The notes under the pieces are model-generated. The model searched no databases and was not told the origin of the DNA. It saw nothing but the letters and a program-made list of their open reading frames with translations. A stretch of DNA of 64,000 nt, taken from Cruorifilaria tuberocauda. Lineage: Eukaryota; Nematoda; Chromadorea; Rhabditida; Onchocercidae. The stretch is taken from assembly GCA_013365365.1 (NCBI GenBank), contig JABVXU010000006.1, forward strand, positions 434,001 to 498,000, given 5' to 3'. The translations under genes were made by a program, and so were the position numbers. Below, piece by piece: positions 27,001 through 40,100 of the stretch (the first letter of the stretch is position 1; each line of letters begins with the position of its first letter).

Positions 27001-29131
27001 TATGGCAGCTGTAATCTGTACAATGTATTGTCGTCCTTGACAAGCAATGAGTGCTCGATCACAGGAAATATGTAACCATGCTGAAGAAGTAAAGTTGCCA
27101 AGTGTAATGCATCCGCCAGATCATCAAAAGCCATTAGTTCCTGAAATTCTCGATTCATCTCTTTGATACATGATGTTAAAGAAATCACGATTCAAGAATT
27201 GACTTTCTTTTGTGTGCTGTAGGTTACATGGGTAACAAAGGAGGAGGAGAGGGGCAGGAAAAGCTCTTTTGCATTATATTTATTACTCAGGACCATTAGA
27301 CCGAGCGTGCATGAGTCCAGCATTTCTCCCAACGTTAACAGCGAGACAGCATACCATGTATGGAATTTCTGAAAGAGGATCAAGAATACCAAACATTAAA
27401 CGACAAGCTTTCTTTTGAAACTGTTAACTTACTTCAATCTGCCCATGCCTGTAATCACCTTTAAAAGTTCTGTCAAAATGACACATCGGAATTCAAAAAA
27501 CAGTACTGCTTACGAACATAAAAATTTTACGTTAATTAAAATAAAAAGAAACCTGTAAAAATGCAACAAGAGTTTGACCAGTAAGAGCTTGTGGTACAGC
27601 CACGCGAAAATACTTATGCGTTTTGAGCGGAGCTGATTGAGCGATTCTCATAGATAGTGAATCAAGCTGAAAGTATGTTAAGGATTATTTTTGTGAAGAA
27701 TAACTTCACTAAATTGTTATCTTGACCCGCTGAATCCTCCATGCAGTGAAATTTTCGGGCAGAAGTATACTTCTAAAGCACATAAGGGTGATGTTATGTC
27801 TACATGTATATTCAGAATACTTGACTCGTAAAAACATTTCGAATAACTAGAAATGAAAATCCTTCCAGCTAATATTCTGAATACTGTTTCTGCAGGACAA
27901 CAAATTAACGGATTGTATTGTTTTGAGTAACATCGCTTCCATAATCCTTCTCTTTAACACATATGTACACCTTCTCCACTCATAACTTACGAATAGAATA
28001 TAAAATGGTTCATTAAGATAAAATGGTGATAAGACAGTCTTACTTCGCTTTAATTTTTTTGAATTAAAACTTCAAGCTGTCATTATTTTATGTAATATGC
28101 CTGCAAGCCGTAAAATCAACATATTATAAGCTGTTCTAGCATCTTCTTCTCACGAAATCAAACTTAATCCAGACACGACTTTTTCTTTTTTCTTTCCGAG
28201 ATCGAATCCTTAAAAACTGTTTAAGGATGAATTTAAATCGTGTTTGGATTTATTATCGGAACTATTGCATAACTGATTAATTGTTTCGCAACATTTTTCA
28301 AACGGAAACTTTCAATCTACTCTCCTTTCGGACAACATCTCTAAACTTGCACATCATTACATCCTTCTTGCATAACGCATTTTCATGCAGAATAATTGTA
28401 CAACATAATGAAGCACTGCTGCATTATCAAGAACGAAGTAGGTCACGCAACGCCAAATAACAATTATTCTGTGTATGTATGTATGTGTATCACGTATCAT
28501 TACTGGCACAATATTTTTATTTTCGAATAAAAAAGTGAATTCTGAGAAAAAGCAGGCATATCATGCAATAAAATCTGCTTTGAATATTAAATTCTAAAAC
28601 CACGCAAAGAATTATCTCGTCGTTATTTCACTTTAAAAATGATATGAAGTGCTATTTCAACTGAGAAATCAATGAGAGGATTTCCAGATATCCCAGCTGT
28701 TGAAAAAGCAGTACAAAAGATAAAGAATATAAATTATTGGATAATCTGTAAGATTAAAAAGTATTTAGAAAGTTAACTTTTAAAGATATTTAAATAAAAA
28801 ATCGAAATGGAAAGTTAAGAGATCGACGACTACATGAATCTCTCACGCTCAATCCTATATCCCTTTGCTTTATTGGCACTTTCAGCATTATAAATAACTC
28901 TTAAATGCTATAAAAATAATTGAACAGCCATTTAGGAGAAAGAGTTTCAATGAGTGAGAATGAATTAGCTTGATGGACACTGACATAAGCAAATATCATA
29001 TGGAATGAGATAATAGAGTAAGAAATAACTAATATGATGGAAATGTTTTTACAGAAATGTGCCAGTGATTCTAATTAGACATATGAATAAATGAAAATAA
29101 AACGAACCTTAGCAAGAGTACAGGCAGCCAT
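24033..29131 (-). CDS. eat-16: R7-family RGS protein (DEP, GGL, RGS), EAT-16-like
   Basis: Ten minus-strand exons: 29108-29131, 27553-27666, 26957-27140, 26642-26793, 26232-26333, 25793-25908, 25381-25494, 24775-25009, 24303-24485 and 24033-24206. All phases agree, giving 465 residues (C. elegans EAT-16 is about 473). DEP is at about 9-100 (MRIAQSAPLKTHKYFRVAVP, HLATLLLQHGYIFPVIEHSL, YFWPSHTSHTDNVEY). The DHEX linker follows (DSEERAFWRTRRPGQ). The GGL region ends in YDPFMSTPQPSNPWISDDTN. RGS is at about 275-400 (WGLSVQELVRDPIGRQVLE, SEFSSENIRFWMAIQDLKF, AEEHIFTLMSKDSYPRFLRS). R7 RGS proteins bind Gbeta5 through GGL, DEP anchors them at the membrane, and the RGS domain speeds GTP hydrolysis on Galpha; EAT-16 restrains EGL-30/Gq signalling at synapses. 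The basic Ser-rich tail is last. Confidence 0.93.
27192..27469 (-). other. Exon-like segments inside intron 2 of the EAT-16-like gene
   Basis: Segment 27433-27469 is bounded by GACAG and GTAAGTT and would read AAC TTT TAA if spliced after exon 2, an immediate stop. A second open segment follows CTTTCAG and runs from 27382 down to a stop at 27192. Neither fits the DEP alignment, since exon 2 joins exon 3 perfectly in phase. They may be a poison exon or chance. Confidence 0.3.
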
Positions 29132-32100
29132 TCGTAGAAAGTACGTCTTTTCCAAAGATAATCAACCACGTATCACTGGCTCTATGATCTAATGAGTTGA
29201 AAAGAGCAGTAGTAGTAGTAAAAATTTTAGCATGTTTCCCAGTAGATATCCGATAGCCAGAAATGCATACACAACAGCTTTCAGCGTAAATGGTGCGACT
29301 TATGCGCACGGCGGTAATAGGCAGAAGAGAGCGCAGCGACGGATCTTCATGATGACAACCGAATCATTCTGCTTATCATTCCCTTCCTTCCATTCTTTCA
29401 TTGAGTTGATCTTTCATGCTGCAATATACGATATTGCAGCAAATTACGTAACAAAAAAATGCTGATTTGTGTTCCTACTGATAATAATCATTGTTTTAAC
29501 ATGGGATAATAGTAATTAAATCAATGAAAATGATGATGTTACGGTGATAATGAAGGAAAAATAACATTATCAATGGTAAGATTACAGTAAAAGCGAAACT
29601 CCATTAAAGCACCGGAGATAATTTCACAGGATGACGTAAACGCCACCGTAAAGGTTATTGGGAACAGTCTAACTTACGTTATTTATATGTCTAATAGAAA
29701 GATATAGACAGACAGAGAGATACGTGTGTACGTACCTATCACACATCTACATGGATGTGTACACATAAGCTCTCATGGCATTCGAATAGCAATCAGCAAA
29801 CGAGCTTGGAGAAGCAGAAAGCAAGACTAGGCTTACTGCCACGAATCAATAAGTTCACCTTAAGACATCGGTCCAGAGCACACACATACACACATATACA
29901 CGATATTCGGATGTGTCAAAGGCCGTGCAGGCACAGCTGGAATGATTCTCGTAGGAGAAATGTTTACTCGTACGTGTATGCATGTATGTGTGTGTCTATG
30001 TGTGTTCGGGAAGAAGATATTATTATTAACAGAGATGAATGTGGGGGCGTGTTTGCATTAAGCGTTTATGCATGTTTACTGCAAATATACACAGGATAGT
30101 TCATGCATGTTGCGTGCATACGTTCAAACATTACTGATTACTTGATGAGAACAAGTGTAAAATGAATACAATAAACATGAACATTTCACTGCTGCGTGCT
30201 AAAGAATCACAAATAATTGTTGCAATGTATTATATTTAAGCATGCACAAACATTTCCATTGCACGTTCAAGCTAAAAAGTATGGCATAGTCTATCGTATC
30301 ACGTTTGCTTCCGCATTCAACATTTTTTGTTCAACATTGTTGTAAACAATGATTAGCATCATTCACGATAATATCATAAGATAAACTTGAAATAATGATA
30401 GCTGAGAAGCGATAGAGAGGCTTTTTCTTTGTTGACTTATCAATTGACTGTGGGGAACTTGACATCGAACTTCAAATCAGTTGCTGAATTCCAATTTACA
30501 ACACATACCTATTCGTCATCTTATTCCAAGTGCCACACTTCAAATTTATTTCTTTTACACATCAAATAACGGAAAGACTAGCAAATTTGGTGGTCTTAAT
30601 GATTACATTCATATCACTAATTCTTTTGATAGATTAAAAACGTTTGAACATTTAAATGTTTTCTGCTTCCGAATATTTTGTGTTGCATCTTCTCACAACG
30701 ACAAGTGATAGAATACAAACTTTGCAAAAGACGATCAATTTTGCTTACACACTGATATTATTAGAGTCGAATTACAGTTATTCATTTCATTTTTAATCGG
30801 TTTTAGCACCATTAATACTTTTAAAAGAATGATTTATTGTCCGAGCAATTATCAGTTCTTAAGTTTCAAGAAATTATTTAATTATAATCTGTAAAGAATG
30901 GAATTTGCTAAAAATAGATTAGAAACGCTTGACATACGGTCAGCTATCTCTCTGTAGACAGTCTCTTCACTAACTATTGAAATGAATGATGAAAAGATCG
31001 ATGACTGCTCTCTCAATTTCCGTCCCTTGCCCTTGATAAGAGTTTTAAAGCTGATGACTACTTGCATGATAGAATACTATTCATTTTCAAAAAGCTTATA
31101 TCTGATGATGAAATTACTGAAAGTTTTTGATTTGTATGCAATAAAAATAGCGATATAAATAGCATTCCATCATTACGTCTAAATTAACACTAATGGCTTC
31201 ACACGTTGAAGAGCTCATTTCACCATTAATTAGTGAAAATGAATGATTTGATAAATACAAATTGCAGATGAAAATGCAGTGTTATTTTCAAAGAAAATGC
31301 GTTTTTATGTTATTTTATCGCATAGGGGTCAAATGAGATAACTTTAGGTAACATTTTAGGTGACTTTGCTGTAGTCAAATTTATTTTGTCTTTTTATGTC
31401 ATAAATTTAGTGCATTTTCTACTAGTCTATAAATTTACATAACTTATTAGTTTCATGGTTCTATTTACATTTCTTTGTTCTTGAAATCTTTAAAAAAGTA
31501 TGATAACTATCCTTACTTTAACTGCAATAAGCATCATTTTACTAAAATAATTGATTCCTTGAACTTTGGACTTGAACATCACTATTGGACTAACATTATG
31601 AGTGATATCGTAGTAGAATGAATTTCTTCTTGATCTCTCAAATTTAATGGAGGTTTCTATGAATTTCCTATATCCGTTATTCCATAGCTGCATCAACTCA
31701 AGTCTATCAGTAATGTAAGAAAGTATGATAAACCGCTGAACTTTTCTAATTTCAATTACATACAATCCAGTCATCAAATTCATCTAAATACCATGTGCTT
31801 GAAAACTCCTTAACTTCGTATTTTTAGCACACAAAGGTTTATTTTCATTGTCAGTCAAGAAAAATTCAAATTCACATGTTTCATTTCTCTGTAATACTCA
31901 TCAAAGAATGAATCATCGGATTGATCTGCTGGATGATACTTCAACTTCCTTTTTGGAATTAAATTGAGAAGGAACGAAAATTACCGTTATTATAATTTTA
32001 GGAAGTGAATGCTAATTAAGCGAGAGAAACACAATTCCTCGTCCTATTCTGTTTAGCGCTCTCTTTACTGATCGCGCAAATTTTTCGTTTTTTAGCGGTG

Positions 32101-32723
32101 TTGTATCTCTCAAATGAATCAGTCACTTCCGTTGAGAATCATGTAATTGATTGCAATTCAAAGTTTGTAATGCTTTTGGATTGCATTAAAAACTGAAAGG
32201 AAATTGAGAAATTGATTCCTCAATAGTATTTTCAAACTCTTTTCACTGGTTATTCTGTTACACCTTTATGAAAGCAGCATCAATCCTGAAAAGAAAGACC
32301 TGCACCTTTTCTAACCGGAGAGGATCGGAGGAGAAAGAATGGATAAACAGAGCCATTCCTCTTTTTTCATTTATTTCATGCTTTACTCATATCTCTTCAT
32401 ATACATGAGTGTTTTGCTTTCATTCAAAAAATCCAAATTATTGATTCTTTTGGAAATAATCGGACAAATAATTTAAACACTTTTAATTTGGTTTTATCAA
32501 AAAATTTTCTATCTTCTTAACATACTTGGAAAGTTACAACCTGAATTAACTCGTCATTACTAATTTTTTCCATTATCCATATCCCATTCTTATCGAGAAG
32601 AATCACTATCACATCACATCACAAAATGCTGTTTCTGATAGATTTTAATTAAAATATTGTAAGTTTGAGGATCTGTCTGAAAATACGGAAAGACAATAGT
32701 TGCAGAGGTACTTCAAATTTTCT
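29132..32723. other. Upstream region of the EAT-16-like gene and 3' flank of the receptor gene
   Basis: The first 900 bases are less AT-rich and include alternating purine-pyrimidine microsatellite DNA (see 29700-30010). The rest is AT-rich. Open frames of 60 to 114 codons occur (29755-30099, 30481-30708, 31490-31783 on minus), but none resembles a family or shows convincing exon boundaries. Confidence 0.55.
29700..30010. repeat. Imperfect CA/TG and GTAT microsatellite cluster
   Basis: Blocks of GACAGACAGAGAGA, ACACACATACACACATATACAC and TGTATGCATGTATGTGTGTGTC are spread over 300 bases, with a smaller GTAT run at about 28470-28490. Such alternating tracts can form Z-DNA; here they lie 0.6-0.9 kb upstream of the EAT-16-like start. 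Confidence 0.6.
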
Positions 32724-35700
32724 TCAAGTAATGTTTGCAAGTCGATATTGCAAATCGATGGCTTGTCGAGTGTCATAGAGTGTTGGCGCCTGCAATAAAA
32801 AGTGTCTTAATATAGACATTAGGGCTAAACAAATATTTTTAGGCTTATCTCTGATTTATACTCACTTCTATAAGTGTTTATTTACTATAACTTAATCAAA
32901 TTGCATTAGCTAGGTTTAGATTTCTGCATTCATCCCTTTAAAGATTTAAAATATTCTTGAAAATTATTGCATCAAATTAACCTGAAGAAGAATCGTAAAG
33001 GTTCCTGCAAAACATGCAATTGAAAAAAGTAACAGAAACAATCGATCTAGCACTATTGCAACATAATTCCAATCTTCGTCCATCTGAATTAATTTCAAAT
33101 TAGGAAAATAAATTCTCTAAGATTCAAAATAGTTAGGATTTTTTTTCGCAACTAATAAATGATAAAAAACTTGAAATCATTTCAACATTTCGTTTCATTT
33201 CATCACTCAAATGATTTCTTTGAAGTCGGTGCGTATATATATTTCTGACTTGTTTATAATAACGCTTTTGCAACGATGTATCCAGTCAGGCCTCTTAAAT
33301 AGTCAGGTCTTCTAGAATACACGCAACAAAGAAGCTGCACCTATTTGCATACCTTAGCATCTCTATCTTTTTTCTTCAGTAGTTCGGCAATAAAGCAGAT
33401 GTTTTCAAATGCTTTTATCACATGCGGTGAATGATACAGTCTCTGAATTCGCTCATCCGGTTCAGCTGGAATCAACCCTCTACCATCTCCAATTACTGTA
33501 TGTTCATGATAGTTCATCGTTATCCGTTCACCTGTACATTGATTATATTATCTTTGATTTCCTTTCATGCTTTCTAAACTCTTCCAGGTAGAAAAGAATA
33601 TGAGTTTCATTTGTCTGATAGCTGAAAACGGTTTGATTAATCCGATTTATACTATTACATTTTGATCATTATTTATGTTTGTGGAAAACTTGGAAGCTTG
33701 TCTTTTCATTAATTAGAAATGAAATTTAACAAGATCTAGTCTAGCTTAAGGTTAAGATCAGTTATATGATTTTGATGCTGTTGATGTTAGCAATTACTCC
33801 TAAATAAATCTATGCCAAGCAAAACTATTAATAAGCTTTCCATTCTAAATTCATTCTTAAATTTAAGCACATAATAATAATAAGTTTCTTATCCTACCTT
33901 TATAAAATAAATCGTTTTCATCATTCAGTGGTCGTCTCATAAATAACATTTTGGGTAATGTCTTAATAAAAAGCCATTTAACCCACTCAGGCATGCGATG
34001 TGTTGTAGGCTTTCGAAAATGTAAATTCAAAGCTATAATTTTAATTTTAATTGATTCATGCTGATTTTACTTCGACAATTTATATTAGAATTTAAAATAC
34101 TTGACTCGAATATTATGTATTAAAGGACGATTAACAAGCAACATTCATCAACATTTGCACTCTTCATATAAGGAGATAAAAGATAAGAGCGATAACTTCT
34201 CCCAGTAACAATTATACTTTATCATTCCAGAATGAAAGCTGCGTTGCAGAATAAAGAATAAACGATCAAAAAATGTCATGAACTAATTCTTGATGATTAA
34301 TCATAGTTATATTTTGAAAATGTTGTCGAATTACCTCGAAATCCTATACTTATCATCATTTTTGAACCATAATTTCATGAACATACATCGATTTTACTTA
34401 TTCAACAATCTTATTTTATCATACATCAAATTTTATATTTAATAAGTCAAAGAAGAATCCAAGATTTAAAAAAAAAAGAGAAACTAACATATAACAGTGA
34501 CTATTACGTTGAGTGTAACCATAACCATAGTAAATAATAAATATTTGCCAATTAATGGTAAGCTAATGCTGGTAGCAGGGATAATTTCTGTCTGAAAATT
34601 GTTAACATTCATATTAATTAGAAATATAGCAGTGAAGAAAAACCACAAAGTTAAAAAAATTTTTTTGAATAGTGATTAACTAACCAGCAGTAAGTAAAAG
34701 ATAGTTAGGATAACCAAAATTGATATGCAAAGTGTAACTTTTTCACCACTATGCGATGGTAAATAGAAAACGAGAATAGTTAGAAATGACATGCCAACGC
34801 ATGGAAAAACCAAATTTACTGTATAAAATAATGGTTTCCGACGTAGTTCCAAATAGTACTGCAAATTTAGGAATTATAATTTGATTCAAAATGCCATTTT
34901 CTGATACATCTTTCAATTGGATTAATTTAATTAATAACTTTTCAATTTTTCAATTCTTTATTGAGATAATTACAGAAAAAAATAATTGCATTATTAAGGA
35001 AAAGATAGGAAAAATCAAATGAAAACTAGGATATATCATCGTGGGATTTCAAAGAGAGTGATAAATTTTGACACGAAAATTAAAATAGATTTACCACAAC
35101 GTCAACATAAGTTTCATCCGGACAGCGGCCATAATAATTTTTAGTTCTTCTTTTTGCCACTCGTGATATGATATCCCACTCTACCGATGGATAATAATCC
35201 GAAAGATCTGATGTGATAGATAAAGTATCGTGTAAGTGAGGTGACATAAGTATGAAACAGACCAGTCAGTCAATGAATTATTTTTGATATTATTTTGATT
35301 CTAGTCGCTTAATATTACAATTATTATTATTATTATAACCCACAAAACAATTCATTACACTGCATGGCATTTCTCTGCAAGAACAGTTCAAATTCAAGTT
35401 AATTTACAATTAATGATAAAGGATTTGTAATATGTTATTATGAATGGTTGAATTTGTAGACAATAAATGGCTCAACAAATATTATTATTTTCGATCAAAC
35501 ATCATATTAACTTATTTTCGATATATATGCAATTCGATTCTGAGAGATAAACAAATTTAAAATCATTAAATGAAGTAATCATAATATAACTTACCAATTC
35601 CATCTTCAACAATAGTAATATTATCCATCCCACCATTTGCATTAATTTCAAGCTCGTAATATGGCTCACTGCCTAATACTTCCAAATCCAATAAGTCTTG

Positions 35701-37150
35701 AGAGTAAGTCCAAGAACCAAACTATGAATTCCCTCTTATTCAACGTAACAGATTTTTAAAAAAAAAAAGTACAATCGGAATTTTCTGCCGTAATATTTGT
35801 AAAATACTACAAAGCACAAAAGAAATACCTTAAAATGACAATGTTGTTCATCAAAGGGAAACCTGTAATTGTAATTTACTTTTAAATCTTGTTGTATAAG
35901 TGAATTTTTGTTAATGATGTACATTTACTACTTTAAGCAACAAATTTACTTAAGCTTCAACTCCTCTTAATGAAATCAGATCATTATTAATTTAATCAAC
36001 AAAAGTACTAAAAAGTATTGAGTTAATGTGAAAAGGAAAAATACCATCTGACATCAATTTGACATAAACTTTTAAAAATCGCCGGTGGTTCCCAGGTTAC
36101 TTCACCATCGTATCGAAGAGTTGCTTTTGTGCTAATTGTTATGTTGTAATTGCTATCAGCACTAAAAAAGTTTTTCTTAAGACAGCGAAAATGCGTGAAA
36201 TTCTACGATATTTTTTTTCTAATTCATCCGTAAATTTAACTAAATGATCGATTTTCAGTGTTTAAATTAGCATAAAAAGGTCACTTTTTGAGGCGAAATT
36301 GAGAAATTCATGAAATCAATTTTAAATATCTCTTCATTTATTCGTGTCATTTATATTTTCACCTTTAATTTCTGTCATAGAAATATCAAATAAAAAAATC
36401 TTCTCTTATTGTATATGTTGAAAATCATTACTTATTGTAGAGAACAATATCGGGAACCCAAATCATTTCATATGGTATATACAGTACACTCACACCACCG
36501 TAATTTTTTGGATTCCAAGAAAGTTTTTTATCTATCCATACTTGTTTGAGCCAAACACTGCATGTCATTATCTGATCAATTTCATGCTAAACAGTATTTT
36601 AGGATTCAATTGCTTTTTTTTCTTTGGAAATTTCCATATTTATTCAAAAATTCAAAGGATTTCTTCTGAAGTATTGCAAATTTTTACAGAAGGGAGAGAA
36701 GATATTATTTGAATACTATAAGAGTACTGTTCCAATTAAATTTGGTACATTCATTCGTATCGATGCCTTAATGTAATTTTACGTGACATGCATTTTTATG
36801 AACAGAAATGTTTGAGAAAAAGTTTAAGGTGGGAAAGGGAAGAAGAAAAAAAAGAAATATACTGTAATACGGATTTGAAAGCAAATTAATAGCCGAAAAA
36901 AGTGCCTACTTAGGTTAGCTTACAGGTTTAAATAATCTGAAATATTTTAATAATATATTACAACATCGATGATTTGTGAGAGTCGTAACTTCAATTTGAT
37001 AGTTATCGGTTTATTAGCTGCTGGAGCTGGTCGTCGATGTCTGTTATAACTGGCCATTAAATCATCGTGTAATCGTTTTGCATCTTCATTGCAGCATATT
37101 GTTGATATAAATAATAGTAATACGGAAATTGCTTGTTCCATGTTCTTCAT
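32724..37150 (-). CDS. Nicotinic acetylcholine receptor subunit, non-alpha type
   Basis: Twelve minus-strand exons: 36962-37150, 36432-36586, 36045-36161, 35829-35862, 35595-35721, 35095-35207, 34685-34858, 34489-34591, 33898-34032, 33353-33531, 32982-33083 and 32724-32789; 497 residues, the family's usual size. A signal peptide ([17 protein letters not shown]) leads. Agonist-site landmarks include [18 protein letters not shown] and [12 protein letters not shown]. The Cys-loop is C148-C162 with WFPFDEQH inside. Loop C reads [13 protein letters not shown] with a single cysteine (C236), so it lacks the vicinal pair of alpha subunits. TM1 follows [20 protein letters not shown]2 has the cation-selective glutamate (E284) but Val at 9' (V294). 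TM3 begins after [18 protein letters not shown], and TM4 is [19 protein letters not shown]. It is probably a partner subunit of the levamisole-type or ACR-2 group (UNC-29, LEV-1, ACR-2/3); which one cannot be decided by eye. A TATAG five bases before the ATG may accept a spliced leader. Confidence 0.92.
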
Positions 37151-40100
37151 TGTTGCTATATTTAATTAGTTCAATTAGTAAGCTCACATTTCTTTAATCT
37201 TCATAAAAGTTAAAATCGATGAATTGAAAAATGCAAATATTGTGATTGAATGAAATTCAATAAATAAACATGGCAATAATTCTAAACTAAGTATGAAGCT
37301 TGCTTATTAAGAAAAATTGCTTTTGTAATAGGGTTTTCGGTGGAGGTTGAGACAAATATTCCCACTGTAGTCAGATATGACTACAATCGCTATCTTATCA
37401 TTCGAACTATTCAAATAGAATTTAGGGAAAAATAATTCAACAAAAGAAAAGACAAACTTAAAAATCAATATAATTATACGTAAAATTGTTACTTAAAATG
37501 TTAAATCAATAGGAAGAATTACAATCACTGAAGAGAGATTGTGAGGAATGACAAAAGAAGCACAGTTGCCTTGAAAATTTATTTAAAATAAAGTCAAAGT
37601 GTAGAAAGTGAAATAGTGTTAGAGATAAAAGCGATGCAATCTTAGCTGATCATTCCTTCCTTTTATTAGAGCTGACTAAAGTTGTGCCTGAAGTTGAAAT
37701 CAAAGAAAAGCAGCTCTTTTGTTATCATTTCTTCTATCTTTTTTCGTTGATCATTGATATCCTTCAATCATAAATTTTACATAATGTAAATAAGAAATGC
37801 ATTCAAACATTTGCAGGTTAAAACTAAAAACATTTAGAGATAAAATCGTGAAAATAAAGGAATAATCTATGACATTGTTTTGAAAGAAGATCAAGGTGAA
37901 CACTTAAAGTAACCAAATTTTAAAATTGCTTAACTAATTAGCCACAGTAATATTGGACACATCCTGGTAATTAATTAATCAATTAACAAAACTATAAATT
38001 AATCTATCCTTTGTTTATTTATGATAATTCCAAAGCATTATCAGATTAAAAATTTACCGAATAACAATTCTTGATATAAGGCAAATGAATTGGCACAAAA
38101 GACTCATCGCGATCAATAATATTCTGCGATATATTGATTCCATTTTTTGATAAATGTACATTGTTTGATTCATAAATTGTTGAATAAAAGGTATTATTTG
38201 TAATTTTTGGAATGTGGTAAATAAAGTATTCCGATTTTTAAGAATCTTAAATTATATGGAATTAATAATTGGGAATTTTAAAAGTAGTTTTAAATTCAGA
38301 ACTTTTTTAAAGTAAATTCAGATCACTTGATATAATATGCAGTAGACATCAAAAAGTATTGGATGAAGTAATGTGCAAAATTTGTTGGGCCCAAAGACTC
38401 GATCAATAAACGCAATTCTTTTAGCCAAATTCTACTTAAAAATCCAATTCATATAGTTATTTTATAATAACATAATCATGAACGAAAATCAGCAAAAGCT
38501 TTGGTTTTTGAACTTTATAATCATATATGTGTTATGACTCATAATATTGAAAATGCTTAATGGTGTAGGTAGCAGAGTCAAAGGTCACATGATAGAGAAT
38601 TTTCAATATAAAAAAATTTCTTTTTTAACTATGCATTTTAACAGCAAAATAACCTAGATTTGTTCTTTAATCTGTAATTAATTTAGCCTATTATAGTCTA
38701 TCAGAAGAATTTATCTAAATCTAATACTTCTTCATTCATATCAATTTATTAAAGATCAGAAGTTTAATATTTTCTTTAATCCACTTCTTTTCGATATTAT
38801 GTTTTTTTATTCAAAAAATTGCCAGCAGACAGATTTATAAGAGTTACCTGATAAGAAACGTAAAATGGCCAAGAACATATCAAACTAAGATTAAGTTAGA
38901 TTTAAGACAATAAATTTATTGATCTGAGATGAATCTCATCTCTCTTCAGTTCAAACTAGCGATTACATTTGAAATTGCATGTAAAATTATTCAGACGGAT
39001 GGAGGAAAGCAAAATGAGTACTAGAAAGATTACTTTCTTATATTATATCTCATCATAAACTTCATGATTGGTTATTGTTTTCATTAATAAATCTAAGAAT
39101 TGAAAGTATTGGAACTATAATTTAAAATCGAAATTTTTTTGTTAAAGTCAAAATACATCGGAACCATTAACATTATTTGTATGTTCTAAACTATATCCAA
39201 TGGTGATGATTTGTAGAGCAGATATTAATGAATGAACATAATTAGTAGCATATAATTATGCTAATTAGGCTAATGCTAATACCTAATTATTAGAAAATAT
39301 TTCACTTTTACGAATATTTTGAGCAAATTTTCCAACCAACCTGGACATATATGAAAGAGACATTTTCATTTAATAAAAGTGAATTTAAAATTTGGCCGCA
39401 AATTTGAAGCAGGGATTGTTGATATAAAGTCAATATTAGCAGTATCGCCAGATGATATCAGAGTACAAAGAGATATTAATAGCCAAATGATGTTTTGTGT
39501 TAAAAACTGTAACCATTACGTTTTACTAGCGGTTGGGTAAGAGTATGTTTTGATAACTTTTCTCCAAAATTAATGGAAAGATTCAAATTTAGCGTGATAT
39601 GCGAGTGGGCATTATTGACTGCACCGTTCGAATATTTTTATGACAAAAAGTTTGTGTCCAAATTTAAGTAAAATTACTTAATCGCTAACTAGTAATAAAC
39701 AAATATCGACAATTTGTAAAATTCCCAGAATTTAATGCTCTTTTCAAGAGATTTAAGAAAATTGATAATATTAATTGTCAAATTTTAAACTTCTTAATTA
39801 AATGAATTCCAGCTGCGTAGATGGAAGTGCAGAAACAGAAGAGAGAGAAAGAACATTAGATTAACCCAAGGCCAGAATAATAAATTTCCATTGAAATGCT
39901 AGCTGTGAATGCATGCTATTACTCGTTGCATTCTTTTCCGGTTATCTACTCTTAACCGGAATGATCCTCAGGTGTAATCATTTTCAAGTCTTTTATCTCA
40001 CTTTCATTTCACAAAAGTTTTATAACAGAAGGATATACTGGTTGCAGTGAAACAATAATAATGTTTGCATTATGATTCACAACAGAATGTGTATGCAATA

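Noticed and set aside
27192..27392. 66-codon minus frame as a normal coding exon of the RGS gene
   Set aside because: Exon 2 joins exon 3 in phase and the DEP alignment leaves no room for it; kept only as part of a poison-exon idea.
29755..30099. 114-codon plus frame, the longest in its area
   Set aside because: Much of it translates CA/TG microsatellites (HTYTHIH, YVYACMCVSMCV), which stay open by composition; not supported as a gene.
31490..31783. 97-codon minus frame
   Set aside because: No splice structure or family resemblance; AT-rich random-looking translation.
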